Positions 25,935 to 34,653 of a stretch of 64,000 nt of DNA are shown piece by piece. The notes under the pieces were generated by a model. The model had not been told where the DNA came from. It ran no database searches and saw only the letters and a list, made by a program, of their open reading frames with translations. The DNA is taken from positions 62,001-126,000 of the forward strand of contig NZ_PPDD01000008.1 in NCBI RefSeq assembly GCF_002959895.1, given 5' to 3'. The position numbers and the translations under genes are program-made. The stretch is from Veillonella infantium. GTDB lineage: Bacteria; Bacillota; Negativicutes; Veillonellales; Veillonellaceae. Numbering within the stretch: the first letter of the stretch is position 1; every line of letters starts with the position of its first letter.

Positions 25935-25951
25935 ATACAGAACCGATAATT

Positions 25952-25981
25952 AATATAACATAATCATCAATCTGTCGTCAA
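25952..25981 (-). promoter_or_regulatory. tRNA array promoter, proximal
   Basis: TTGACG (25976-25981) and TATATT (25952-25957) on the minus strand, spaced by 18 bases, just upstream of the first tRNA-Gly. Confidence 0.7.
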
Positions 25982-26013
25982 GAACAATTTAAGTCTGTCC
26001 TGACTGCCCTATA

Positions 26014-26042
26014 ATAATATCAATTTACACATATAGTGTCAA
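26014..26042 (-). promoter_or_regulatory. tRNA array promoter, distal
   Basis: TTGACA (26037-26042) and TATTAT (26014-26019) on the minus strand with 17-base spacing. Tandem promoters fit high, growth-rate-dependent expression of stable RNA. Confidence 0.85.
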
Positions 26043-26097
26043 TGGTTTTTCCATGAAATTCTCAGTTAATTTTGCATAATTGAGCATAAAACATATA

Positions 26098-26125
26098 AAA
26101 AGAGGGATTTAATAACCCCTCTTTT
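26098..26125 (-). terminator. intrinsic terminator after arsB
   Basis: A 9-base stem (26098-26106 with 26117-26125) with a U tract on the minus strand, 8 bases beyond the stop at 26133. Confidence 0.85.
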
Positions 26126-26132
26126 ATTTAGA

Positions 26133-27236
26133 TTACTCTTTATTCTTTTGTCTACCTTTACCGGCTCCGTCTTCAGCGGCTTTAACCTCAGCTTCTACGA
26201 AGGTTTTCATATCATTCAGCATATGCATGGATGCATCGATAATGGATAGTCCCATTGTAGAGCCTAATGCTTCATCAATTTGTAAGTTATAGTGCAAACA
26301 TGGTTTTACACCTAAGAATCGACATTGCTCCTTATGGATTGGTTCCTCATATGCTGCGGATGGGAATACATAGTCCTTAACTAATGGCTCAATAGTAACT
26401 GCAGCCAATACAGCTGCGCCTGTTACGGCATTATCAAATACTACTGCCATACGGTGACTTGCGGCACCTAAGATAAAACCTGTTAAGAATACAATATCTA
26501 GTCCCCCTGCTACCTGAAGTAAGTGTAATACCGCATCACGGCGCTCACTTTCACTCAAAACAGACCAATCATCAACAGCAATATTAAAACGATCGACAAA
26601 GGAATGAATATGAGCAGCCCGTTGTTCTACCGTAGGTCCACATTCGGTATGAACGAGAATATCGTCATAGGCACAGCCCGTAATTGTAGCCGTCGTTACG
26701 AGGGAGTCAAGGAATGCCCTTTCCCCTACGTTACCAATCGCCACCACTTGTAATCCATCAGCATGTAATTTATCAGCATAGGTAAAGCCAAGCTCTAGAG
26801 CTTGCTCAAGTTCATCTCGAGAAATAACAGGTTCTACACCAAAGAAATGAGATCCTTTACGAATGACTTGTTGATCAATATATTCTAGATTACTAGTATC
26901 TTGCTCAAGACCTACATTTACAACATGTACGTCTGCATTTAACTTAAATGCCGCCCCCTGCGTAGCCGTTCTACCTTCATTGAAACGCTTGATAGCCTCA
27001 TAACTTTCACTACCATGCTGACTATTTTGGGGACCATCTACCAAGTGGTCCGACGCCACCACAAGTACGCCATATCGCAAATGATTTGGTTGAGGATCTG
27101 CCAGAATGCCTGCAAAACGCTCAGCTATTAACTCTAATGTTGCAAGGCTATAAATAGGTTTTGTTAAATTATCGATACGTAATCGGCATGCTTCCATGGA
27201 TGGCGCATGTAATGGTTCAATTGTAAAAGTTCTCAT
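26133..27236 (-). CDS. arsB: CobT-family phosphoribosyltransferase homologue, ArsB-like subunit
   Basis: A 367-residue divergent paralogue of nicotinate-nucleotide:dimethylbenzimidazole phosphoribosyltransferase. The family core is present (VLVVASDHLVDG near 57; FLTGFILGAASHRMAVVFD near 255). At the position of the catalytic CobT glutamate it reads ALGSTMGLS, with serine near 326, so this subunit is probably not catalytic. A charged tail (AEDGAGKGRQKNKE) is unusual. It overlaps the preceding CobT gene by four bases (ATGA), which fits a heterodimer like Sporomusa ArsAB that activates phenol or p-cresol as the lower cobamide ligand. The symbol is assigned by this analogy. Confidence 0.78.
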   Translation of the reverse strand: MRTFTIEPLHAPSMEACRLRIDNLTKPIYSLATLELIAERFAGILADPQPNHLRYGVLVVASDHLVDGPQNSQHGSESYEAIKRFNEGRTATQGAAFKLNADVHVVNVGLEQDTSNLEYIDQQVIRKGSHFFGVEPVISRDELEQALELGFTYADKLHADGLQVVAIGNVGERAFLDSLVTTATITGCAYDDILVHTECGPTVEQRAAHIHSFVDRFNIAVDDWSVLSESERRDAVLHLLQVAGGLDIVFLTGFILGAASHRMAVVFDNAVTGAAVLAAVTIEPLVKDYVFPSAAYEEPIHKEQCRFLGVKPCLHYNLQIDEALGSTMGLSIIDASMHMLNDMKTFVEAEVKAAEDGAGKGRQKNKE

Positions 27237-28270
27237 GCCTTACCTCCTGTAACAGCCAAATACATATGAACGGCAAGATCTAGCATCCCCATTTGAATGG
27301 ACCCACCAGAGGCCTCACCGAGACAAAGACCTAAATCAACATAGGCTTCAAGGCCTAAATTTTCTAAAGAAGATTTAGCCGCTTTTTCAGCAGATAAATG
27401 AGATGCCATTACATAATCCATCGTCTGTGGAACTAATGTTTTAGCAACCAATGCACAAGCAGATGTATTAAAACCATCAATAATAACAAGTGCATTATTC
27501 GCTGCAGCACCTAGAATAACACCTACGATACATGTAAATTCAAAGCCGCCCACAGAGGATAAAATTCCGATTGCATCATCTTTCGGAATATTTTTATATT
27601 TTTCTAATACATCATGCACAATGCGTTGCTTTAATTTTAGACGCTCATCAGAAATATTAGTGCCTCGCCCTGTAGCTTCCTCTGCAGTGAGTCCTGCAAA
27701 CTTGGCTGTCATAAGAGCACTAGCAGTAGTATTGGAAATGCCCATTTCCCCTACTAAGAAAACATTAAAGCCTTCGTCGATTTTCTCTTTTACAAGGCGG
27801 ATACCTGTTTCAATGCCTTCAATGGCTTGTTCACGTGTCATGGCCGGTTCTTCAACAAAGTTTTTTGTGCCCATACCAAGTTTATGACTACGGAGTCCTG
27901 GTACCCAGCTCATATCTGCATCAATGCCCATATCGATGACTTCCATTTGAGCACCACAGTAATTAGCTAAGGAATTGGCACCCGCCCCTTTAGGAATTAA
28001 GTAGTTTTGTGTCATCCCTACAGTTGTTTCCTTTGGATACGCACTTACGCCCATATCGGCCACGCCATGATCGGCAGAGGCAATAATCATACAAGGCTTT
28101 GGAACCGTTAAATGTTCCTGATTTGTAGCCGCACCATATTGAGCCACCACGTTTACAAGTCGCCCATATTGTTCTACAGGTGACCCTGCATTCCAATTAT
28201 CGATTATATGTTGTTCAATTTCATGACTGCGACCTCTAATAGCGTCACAAGTTTCTTGTAACAAACTCAT
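27233..28270 (-). CDS. arsA: CobT-family phosphoribosyltransferase, ArsA-like catalytic subunit
   Basis: A 345-residue CobT homologue that transfers phosphoribose from nicotinate mononucleotide to the lower-ligand base during cobamide assembly. Landmarks are MIIASADHGVADMGVSAYP near 62, GAGANSLANYCG, LVGEMGISNTTASALM and the terminal DLGLCLGEASGGSIQMGM, which keeps the expected catalytic glutamate (near 319). The tandem, overlapping paralogue downstream suggests an ArsAB-type heterodimer specific for phenolic bases instead of benzimidazoles. AAGGAGATACC precedes the ATG. I saw no cobalamin riboswitch in the 190 bases upstream. Confidence 0.82.
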   Translation of the reverse strand: MSLLQETCDAIRGRSHEIEQHIIDNWNAGSPVEQYGRLVNVVAQYGAATNQEHLTVPKPCMIIASADHGVADMGVSAYPKETTVGMTQNYLIPKGAGANSLANYCGAQMEVIDMGIDADMSWVPGLRSHKLGMGTKNFVEEPAMTREQAIEGIETGIRLVKEKIDEGFNVFLVGEMGISNTTASALMTAKFAGLTAEEATGRGTNISDERLKLKQRIVHDVLEKYKNIPKDDAIGILSSVGGFEFTCIVGVILGAAANNALVIIDGFNTSACALVAKTLVPQTMDYVMASHLSAEKAAKSSLENLGLEAYVDLGLCLGEASGGSIQMGMLDLAVHMYLAVTGGKA

Positions 28271-28330
28271 GGTATCTCCTTAACTAAATAATATGTTAAA
28301 TGTATATTCTTTACGAACCCTAGTATACAC

Positions 28331-28336
28331 ATTATA
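28331..28336 (-). promoter_or_regulatory. possible -10 box for arsA-arsB
   Basis: TATAAT on the minus strand about 60 bases before the arsA ATG, without a convincing -35 box. The 190-base gap holds nothing else that I can name. Confidence 0.35.
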
Positions 28337-28460
28337 CTGCATAAACCGCGTTGCTTCAGCTACATAAATATACATCAAGTTCAAATGAATGTTAATTATT
28401 CATTGTCAGTATTCTATGAGTGCTAATCAATGTATAGCCTTAGCTAATAATTATTTATCA

Positions 28461-29348
28461 TTAGCTATTCTTTATTTGACCGGTTAAATATGGTAATTTA
28501 CCGCGGATTTCTCTTCCTCGTTCAAGATAGGATTCTAAAGCTTGACCTTCATCTTCTTGTGAAAGTATCTCTTTTACCCGTTTGATTTCGGATTCGATTT
28601 GTGAAAGACCTTCAATTACATTGTGTCTATTACCATAAATGATTTCACGCCACATAGATGGCAAACCACCGGCAACACGTGTACAATCTCTAAAGCCTCC
28701 TGCAGATAATTTCATGCGCAACTCGCCTAATTCATCACCACCGGAAACTTGAGTTAAAATGGATGCCAATAAATGTGGCATATGACTCACCATAGCTAAA
28801 TACGCATCGTGAGCATAGATATCGACGAATTCAATACGTGATCCTACAGCGCGTCCCATTTCAGCTAGTTCTTGAGCAACCTCTTCATTATATACATCAG
28901 AGGCCTTATCCTCTAGTACAATCCAACCCATACCTTTAAATAGGTTTTTATGAGATACTTCGTAGCCACCCTTTTCAGAGCCAGCCATAGGATGAACAGA
29001 CACAAAAATTGTCCCTTTCGGAATAGAATCATATACAGCTCGTACAAAGTTTTCCTTTGCACTAGATACATCAGTCACCACTTGTCCTGGTCTAAAAAGA
29101 TGTGCCATTTCTGTAAATAGTCTTGCATTTGTATCTGGAGGCAATGAAAATACAACGATATCTGAATTTTCAATCAATGGTTCTACCTCAGTCCAAGCAG
29201 CTTTTACCACCCCATCCTGAATGGCCGCATCACAAACCTCTTGGCGACGAGCATACCCTACCACCTCATAATCGGTATAGGCCTTTAAAGCCTTCGCCAA
29301 CGAACCACCTAATAGACCTAAGCCAATAATGCCTACTGTCTTACTCAT
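28461..29348 (-). CDS. tyrA: prephenate dehydrogenase
   Basis: TyrA (295 residues) oxidatively decarboxylates prephenate to 4-hydroxyphenylpyruvate for tyrosine synthesis. The N-terminal NAD-binding loop is IIGLGLLGGSLAKALKA, and VSVHPMAGSEKGGYE is the conserved substrate-binding segment. The helical C-terminal domain is complete, with no chorismate mutase or ACT extension. It stands alone between a MATE exporter and the arsAB genes. Its 4-hydroxyphenyl product is a conceivable precursor of p-cresol, but that link to ArsAB is speculative. Confidence 0.93.
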   Translation of the reverse strand: MSKTVGIIGLGLLGGSLAKALKAYTDYEVVGYARRQEVCDAAIQDGVVKAAWTEVEPLIENSDIVVFSLPPDTNARLFTEMAHLFRPGQVVTDVSSAKENFVRAVYDSIPKGTIFVSVHPMAGSEKGGYEVSHKNLFKGMGWIVLEDKASDVYNEEVAQELAEMGRAVGSRIEFVDIYAHDAYLAMVSHMPHLLASILTQVSGGDELGELRMKLSAGGFRDCTRVAGGLPSMWREIIYGNRHNVIEGLSQIESEIKRVKEILSQEDEGQALESYLERGREIRGKLPYLTGQIKNS

Positions 29349-29370
29349 ATAAACCTACTTTCACAAATAA

Positions 29371-29400
29371 TTAGCCTTACACTCTCTAATGTAAGGCTAA
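29371..29400 (-). terminator. hairpin between the MATE gene and tyrA
   Basis: An 11-base perfect stem (29371-29381 with 29390-29400). The tail on the minus strand, TTATTTGTG, is only moderately U-rich. It lies 50 bases past the MATE stop codon and about 22 bases before tyrA, so it may be a terminator or a leader structure of tyrA. Confidence 0.6.
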
Positions 29401-29449
29401 CTATATCTACAAACTACTAAAAGTATATTGAAATCGTGTAAATATAAGA

Positions 29450-30796
29450 CTATGCCTCTATGAGGCGTCTATTTTTCCACTTCCCACTATACCAGCGATA
29501 TACAAATAATAAACCTCGTAAAATTTCATCTACCGCCATGGCAATCCAAATGCCTACGAGCCCCCATTCCCAGTAAATTCCAAATAGATAGGACAATGGT
29601 ACAGCACATAACCACATGCCAAAAATGCCTACGAGCATCGGTGTTCTAATATCCCCTGCTGCTTGTAAGCAGCCAACCATAACAATATTAACGGCACGAC
29701 CTAACTCAAGAAAAATCTCAATCAGTAATACATTATGTGCTAACGATAGGATTTCTGGATCCGTAGTAAATATGGATAGTACAATATCACTGGTAATATA
29801 AAAGAACGTAGCCAGTCCTACACTAATGGCAATGGCTAACAACATAGAATGCCATACGCGATTTGTCACCTCAGCTTGTCGTTTAGCCCCCATCAGGTAA
29901 CCCACAATAACTTGAGATGCATTTGCTAATGCTATGGTATATACATAGCAAAGCATGGCTATAACCGAAACATACACCTTTGTATTAATAACAGCTAGCC
30001 CTAGGATGTTGACCATTTTCATAATCGTTGTCTGAGATAGCTGATAGCTTAATGTTTCACCACCAGAGGGAACACTGATATTCAGTAAAGACTTAACCGT
30101 ATGCCACGGGAATGGTTTTAAAAATTTGAAGCTCACCTCTAAAGTAAGCAACTTCTTAAAGGTATAGCCAATAATTACGAGGCCTACCACCTTAGATAAC
30201 CAGGTAGAAATTGATACCCCTAGTACACCAAGGCTTGGTATGGGACCATGACCAAATATTAATACATAGTTAGTTGTGATATGGATAACATTCATAACTA
30301 ACGCGATATACATAGTAACACGCGTTAATGAATGGCCTCTAAATACGGCAACCAACGCATAATACATAGCCTGAATCGGTAATCCTGCGGCCACAATGGT
30401 CGTATATATCGACGTATCACTCATCGTTTCGGGAGGTATACCTAGCCATGTAAAAATCCATTCATGACAGGTGATAAAGAATACGGCCGCAACAGATGAA
30501 AACAAAAAGTTCAACACCAAACTGACCGTACACACCTCAGATAGCTTAGACTGATTCTTAGCCCCTAAATACTGGGCAATCAAAATCGTCGTAGCTGTAC
30601 TCATAACAATGATGAGCATAATAAAGATATTTAAAATTTGATTGGCATTAGCCACAGCTGCTACCGCTTGAGGAGAGTAATGGCTCATCATTACTTGGTC
30701 TATATTACCTACTAACAGCTGTAGGAATACTTCGATAAATATAGGCCAGCTCAATGTCCAGATAGACAAGCTAATCCCTTTTTCATAAGACTTCAT
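29450..30796 (-). CDS. MATE-family efflux transporter
   Basis: A 448-residue inner-membrane protein with 12 predicted hydrophobic segments in two halves, the fold of multidrug and toxin extrusion exporters of the NorM/DinF group. Recognisable parts include LSWPIFIEVFLQLLVGNIDQ at the start and VGCLQAAGDIRTPMLVGIFG near the end. Exchange is with Na+ or H+; the substrate cannot be predicted. It is probably followed by tyrA only by location, since a hairpin separates them. Confidence 0.92.
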   Translation of the reverse strand: MKSYEKGISLSIWTLSWPIFIEVFLQLLVGNIDQVMMSHYSPQAVAAVANANQILNIFIMLIIVMSTATTILIAQYLGAKNQSKLSEVCTVSLVLNFLFSSVAAVFFITCHEWIFTWLGIPPETMSDTSIYTTIVAAGLPIQAMYYALVAVFRGHSLTRVTMYIALVMNVIHITTNYVLIFGHGPIPSLGVLGVSISTWLSKVVGLVIIGYTFKKLLTLEVSFKFLKPFPWHTVKSLLNISVPSGGETLSYQLSQTTIMKMVNILGLAVINTKVYVSVIAMLCYVYTIALANASQVIVGYLMGAKRQAEVTNRVWHSMLLAIAISVGLATFFYITSDIVLSIFTTDPEILSLAHNVLLIEIFLELGRAVNIVMVGCLQAAGDIRTPMLVGIFGMWLCAVPLSYLFGIYWEWGLVGIWIAMAVDEILRGLLFVYRWYSGKWKNRRLIEA

Positions 30797-30868
30797 AGTA
30801 TCCCCTTATATACTAATGTCAGATTTTATAGTATGCCCTTTATACACTAACCTCCAATTGCCTATCCC

Positions 30869-31588
30869 TTAAAAGAAAACGCCTTTAGATTTTTCTTTAG
30901 TTTCTTGATCTGCAATAAATGGAATTCTAGTAGTTCTACCTTCTTTGGCCGCTACAATCTTTTTAAATGGGAATTCAAAGATTTCTCTATTCCAAGTATT
31001 TACAGCATCATTATACAACGTTCTAGCTGCAGTAATTTCTTTTTGTAAGTAAGAATTTTGTTGCATTGCATCACGAATTGTATCTTGGCTTTGTAATTCT
31101 GGATAATTTTCTATAGCTACGTTGAGGGCTCTTGTAGCCTTGTTAAGTTGTGCATTCACATCACTTCTAGATTCTTCAGAAAAATTACCACTTCTATACT
31201 TAGCAATGTCTACAAGGATATCCTTATCAACTTCAATAGATTTTTCCACAAGTTTAGCCGCATTAGAAAGAATCACAACACGTTGCTCCATATAGTTATC
31301 AATTTCAGATGCAGCATTTTGAATTCTTTGTTCCATCATATTAAACTCTGAGCTAATTTGTTTTAATCGCCACCATGGATAAATCAATACAATGGCGCCA
31401 ATAATAGATACTAGATACTTGTCTATAACTATGCCTAAAACGATACCGATAACACCAACTGCCATAAGGATCGTTGGAAGAAGTTTTTCAAAGCCACTAG
31501 TTTCAACAGGGATTACCTTAGCGATAACATGCACATCTCTGCCTTCAGACATAATTTCCGGATTCATTTCGTCGAGTTGGTTAGCCAT
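30869..31588 (-). CDS. LemA-family protein
   Basis: A 239-residue protein with two adjacent membrane segments near residues 34-72 and a long helical LemA region (about 80-205) containing YMEQRVVILSNAAKLVE and ENYPELQSQDTIRDAMQQ. The function of LemA proteins is unresolved. ATG 31588 (MANQLDEMN) is chosen because GGAGG lies eight bases upstream; the longer frame from 31603 lacks a site. The start lies inside the last codons of the preceding 616-residue gene (8-base overlap), so the two are probably co-translated. A usual LemA is shorter and has one N-terminal segment, so the extra N-terminal hydrophobic segment is unusual. Confidence 0.85.
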   Translation of the reverse strand: MANQLDEMNPEIMSEGRDVHVIAKVIPVETSGFEKLLPTILMAVGVIGIVLGIVIDKYLVSIIGAIVLIYPWWRLKQISSEFNMMEQRIQNAASEIDNYMEQRVVILSNAAKLVEKSIEVDKDILVDIAKYRSGNFSEESRSDVNAQLNKATRALNVAIENYPELQSQDTIRDAMQQNSYLQKEITAARTLYNDAVNTWNREIFEFPFKKIVAAKEGRTTRIPFIADQETKEKSKGVFF

Positions 31589-33431
31589 TTTGGGTACCTC
31601 CAAATTCTTTGTAAATAGTATTTAATAAATCGTCGAGAGACTGATTTTGTCGATATAGTTTACCTGCCATAAAGTGATCGTATGCAAAAGACCGATCTCT
31701 ATTATTTTCAGATTTTTGATACTGGTCTAGACCTTTAATATGATTAAAATCCTCTCCAGCAGATTTAATTTCTGAAACCTCTATCAATTCGTGTTTTGTA
31801 ACAGGAACATACTCGTCCCAGCGGACTGGTACATAATAGGTTCTACCATTACCCGCTCGCACAGGCACTTCATCTATGTGTTCAATCGTTCTATACGAAT
31901 AGGCATCTACCTTAATCACTTCTGAGTCACCTTCATTTTTATGGTGGCTAGTCTTAAGGATTGTTTTTACATTATTACGCTCCGACGCATTAGGGGGAAC
32001 AAATAAATTGAGTCCCATTTTATTGGCTAGCATTTCTGTAATGTAATCATTATATTTGAAAGCATAAGATTTACTATAAATATAATCATTAGATGCCATC
32101 TGTTGATACACAGGAATTGCTAAAATTGGGAGGAATGAGAAATACATATGATCAAAGTAACTACAGTTGTAATTAATGAACTTCTCTTTAATCTTTTCGA
32201 ATGAAAAATCATAATACTGAGATGGTGATGTATCAAAGTCCCAATTTTGAGAATTGTCAGCATTAATCTCATTAATTTTACACTCTTTATTAAATATAAA
32301 GTCATCTCCATATGGAGAGTTTTCAAAAATATCCTTATAGTTGTTTTGTGCTAATGGCGTAAATAGTACGCGGAACTCAACCTCATTGTTGCGATCTAAT
32401 GCATTAAATTGTGCATCAAACTCTTCATTGGCTAAAGCTTGGAAGCTTCCGCCATTCTCCAATGAATCCTGACTCTTCTGTCTAAGACTAGCAATACCTT
32501 TTGCTATCTTACTCTTAGCGCTACCGAAATTAAAGAATCCTTTTTCCGGTGGCTTCCTATGGAATGTTAGGTTAGGTGCTGCATGATTACCATACACTAA
32601 AGATACTTTATTGGCATAATAAGGACCAGGTTGTCTTATAACGGCCCGTAATGTTTCGTTAACATCACGAGTTTTTAGATTCCCATTAGAATCAACATAC
32701 TCTTCTGTATACGTAACATTTAAGGTGCCTTCATACGTATAATCATCCATCCAGTGGATTATGCGCTTCAGAAAAACAAAAGGGTTTCCTAAAATATCAC
32801 CAGAAGCAATATCTAAGGTGGAATGATTCACATCACCTTTTTCTAAGAATCCATAATCTTTAACGAGCTGTTCATATCGTTCAATATTAAAGTTAGAATC
32901 CATATGAATAAAGGGAATCGCCTTTTTTATAAGTTCTACAGTCATTTCACTATGAAATAGATTGTTTAAAGGGGCCATCATCTCATAGCCTTCTTGACGC
33001 ATTTTAGCTAATGTAGCATCTAAATCATTAAGTTTTTCTTCAAGGCTTTTACTATTAGGCTTAATCCAATATAGGTAAAGCCCTACACATAGAACTAATA
33101 TAAGTATAGAAACAATAACCGCTACAATATCAATATACTCTTGTGAAAACTGATAAATACCATAAATAATGGCACCTATACCAATAACAATATCAACCTT
33201 TTTAATAATGCCAAATCGTTTATATGATGTATTCGATTGGTCCCGATTTTCTGATACAGCAGTATACTTATCTATTAATACTTTATTGTTATCTATATCA
33301 ATCTTTGATTGATCTACTAGTTGTTGAAAGTATTCTTCGGTTACTTGTTGGAAGGAATCTTTTAACTCTTCCCGATAATACTTAAGTGGCTCTAGTAATG
33401 CTTCATTATATTCATTCGACACGTTACTCAT
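31581..33431 (-). CDS. large membrane protein of unknown function coupled to LemA
   Basis: Not recognised with confidence. The 616-residue protein opens with a charged helical region (1-70), then two membrane segments (about 79-95 and 101-122), a helical stretch (about 130-155) and a long soluble part without known catalytic motifs. Proteins of this layout encoded beside lemA sometimes carry a DUF3137 domain; I cannot establish that here. GVPVRAGNGRTYYVPVRWDEY-like beta segments occur near residue 530. It overlaps the lemA start by eight bases. AAGGAGAGG precedes the ATG at 33431. The lower GC of this pair compared with neighbours may indicate accessory origin. Confidence 0.6.
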   Translation of the reverse strand: MSNVSNEYNEALLEPLKYYREELKDSFQQVTEEYFQQLVDQSKIDIDNNKVLIDKYTAVSENRDQSNTSYKRFGIIKKVDIVIGIGAIIYGIYQFSQEYIDIVAVIVSILILVLCVGLYLYWIKPNSKSLEEKLNDLDATLAKMRQEGYEMMAPLNNLFHSEMTVELIKKAIPFIHMDSNFNIERYEQLVKDYGFLEKGDVNHSTLDIASGDILGNPFVFLKRIIHWMDDYTYEGTLNVTYTEEYVDSNGNLKTRDVNETLRAVIRQPGPYYANKVSLVYGNHAAPNLTFHRKPPEKGFFNFGSAKSKIAKGIASLRQKSQDSLENGGSFQALANEEFDAQFNALDRNNEVEFRVLFTPLAQNNYKDIFENSPYGDDFIFNKECKINEINADNSQNWDFDTSPSQYYDFSFEKIKEKFINYNCSYFDHMYFSFLPILAIPVYQQMASNDYIYSKSYAFKYNDYITEMLANKMGLNLFVPPNASERNNVKTILKTSHHKNEGDSEVIKVDAYSYRTIEHIDEVPVRAGNGRTYYVPVRWDEYVPVTKHELIEVSEIKSAGEDFNHIKGLDQYQKSENNRDRSFAYDHFMAGKLYRQNQSLDDLLNTIYKEFGGTQNG

Positions 33432-33603
33432 TCCCTCTCCTTAATGAATCGCATAGTAAATGATACTTCTATACGTTTCCATTATGCCTCATATTCTGAA
33501 ATAATAGCCTCTTATACTTATAAGCGTTCAATTTTTACTTAATTATAAATATCCTAAATTATAAATTAGTATATCAATTAAGAAAACCTCCGTAAAGTAA
33601 TAA

Positions 33604-33708
33604 TACGATTCATACCACTATAAAATAACCGTATCATTCATACCACTATAAAATAACCGTATCATTCACAACACTCTAAAGTAATCATACTATTCATAAT
33701 GTCATAAT
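33604..33708. repeat. degenerate 28-base tandem repeat
   Basis: Three units of 28 bases (33604-33631, 33632-33659, 33660-33687) and a decaying partial fourth, with unit start TATCATTCATACCACTATAA. Units 1 and 2 differ at two positions; unit 3 is more diverged. It occupies the 348-base gap between the unknown membrane protein and korB. No spacers alternate with it, so it is not a CRISPR array. Confidence 0.85.
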
Positions 33709-33713
33709 GTAAA

Positions 33714-33749
33714 AACCCCTCTTTACCAGACATTCAGTAAAGAGGGGTT
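33714..33749 (-). terminator. intrinsic terminator after korB
   Basis: A perfect 13-base stem (33714-33726 with 33737-33749) followed by five U residues on the minus strand, about 30 bases beyond the korB stop. Confidence 0.92.
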
Positions 33750-33779
33750 CAGATTATACATAATTCAATTTAGATAAGA

Positions 33780-34652
33780 TTATTTAAATTGATTGCAAAG
33801 GCTATCGAATAGCGCTTGATCTGGTTTTACAACATCTTCAGTTAATGGACGAGGATGTGGACCACCATTTGCTGCTGCCAGAGCTTTTTCGAAGGAAGGT
33901 TTAGTAGTATCTTGATAGATAACACCTGTTACCAATCCATCAGTTTCACCCAATGTTTTAAGTGCTGCTGCACGATCTGTTGGGTCATAACCTTCTGGCA
34001 ATTCTACCAAATGTTCTTTGAACCAGTCATAGCTGTTGTGTTTATTGTATGTAACACATGGGCTGAATACGTTGATAAAGGAGAAACCTTCATGATCCAT
34101 TGCCTTTTGAATCAACTCTACAAGTTGTGCACGATTAATCATGTAACCTTGTGCTACGAATGTAGCACCTGCAGCAATTGCAGTTTCACAAACGGACAAT
34201 GGAGATTCGAAAGCCCCACGAGGAGTTGTTTTTGTAACAAAACCGATATCGGAACGAGGGGATGCTTGACCTTTAGTCAAACCATATACATGGTTATCCA
34301 TTACGACGTATGTCATATTTACATTACGTTTGAAAGCATGGATAGTGTGACCCATACCAATAGCGAACGCATCACCATCACCAGAGCAAGCGATAACTTC
34401 TAAGTCTTGGTTAGCAAGTTTAACGCCTTGTGCGTAAGGAAGCGCACGACCATGAGTTGTATGAGCTCCATATGCGTAGAAATAACCACCGATACGGCTA
34501 GAGCAACCGATACCGGAAATTACTGCTAATTTTTCTGGTGGAATATTTTTCGCTACTACAGCGTCAGTAATCGCTGCTTGAACCCCATAATGGCCACAGC
34601 CTGGACACCAGTTAGGACGAATATCGTTTCTGTAATCTTTAGCTGTTGTCAT
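33780..34652 (-). CDS. korB: 2-oxoacid:ferredoxin oxidoreductase, beta subunit
   Basis: A 290-residue ThDP-binding subunit that works with the fused gamma-alpha subunit upstream to oxidise a 2-oxo acid (probably 2-oxoglutarate, possibly pyruvate) to acyl-CoA with ferredoxin as acceptor. NWCPGCGHYGVQAAIT near the start holds cluster/ThDP-site cysteines, and the ThDP-Mg2+ motif is CSGDGDAFAIGMGHTIHAFKRN near 90. GIGCSSRIGGY is also typical. ATG 34652 (MTTAKDYRND) is chosen for its AAGGAGG site, one base after the korA stop. Substrate assignment rests on overall resemblance. Confidence 0.88.
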   Translation of the reverse strand: MTTAKDYRNDIRPNWCPGCGHYGVQAAITDAVVAKNIPPEKLAVISGIGCSSRIGGYFYAYGAHTTHGRALPYAQGVKLANQDLEVIACSGDGDAFAIGMGHTIHAFKRNVNMTYVVMDNHVYGLTKGQASPRSDIGFVTKTTPRGAFESPLSVCETAIAAGATFVAQGYMINRAQLVELIQKAMDHEGFSFINVFSPCVTYNKHNSYDWFKEHLVELPEGYDPTDRAAALKTLGETDGLVTGVIYQDTTKPSFEKALAAANGGPHPRPLTEDVVKPDQALFDSLCNQFK

Positions 34653-34653
34653 A

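Noticed and set aside
28271-28460. Cobalamin riboswitch upstream of the CobT-type genes
   Set aside because: No B12-box-like sequence or long structured leader is visible in these 190 bases.
28434-28460. Terminator after tyrA formed by TAGCTAATAA...TCATTAGCTA
   Set aside because: The repeat is imperfect, overlaps the stop codon, is almost all A/T and has no U tract, so it was not called.
33604-33708. Possible CRISPR array
   Set aside because: The 28-base units are directly tandem with no spacers, and no cas gene is in the window.
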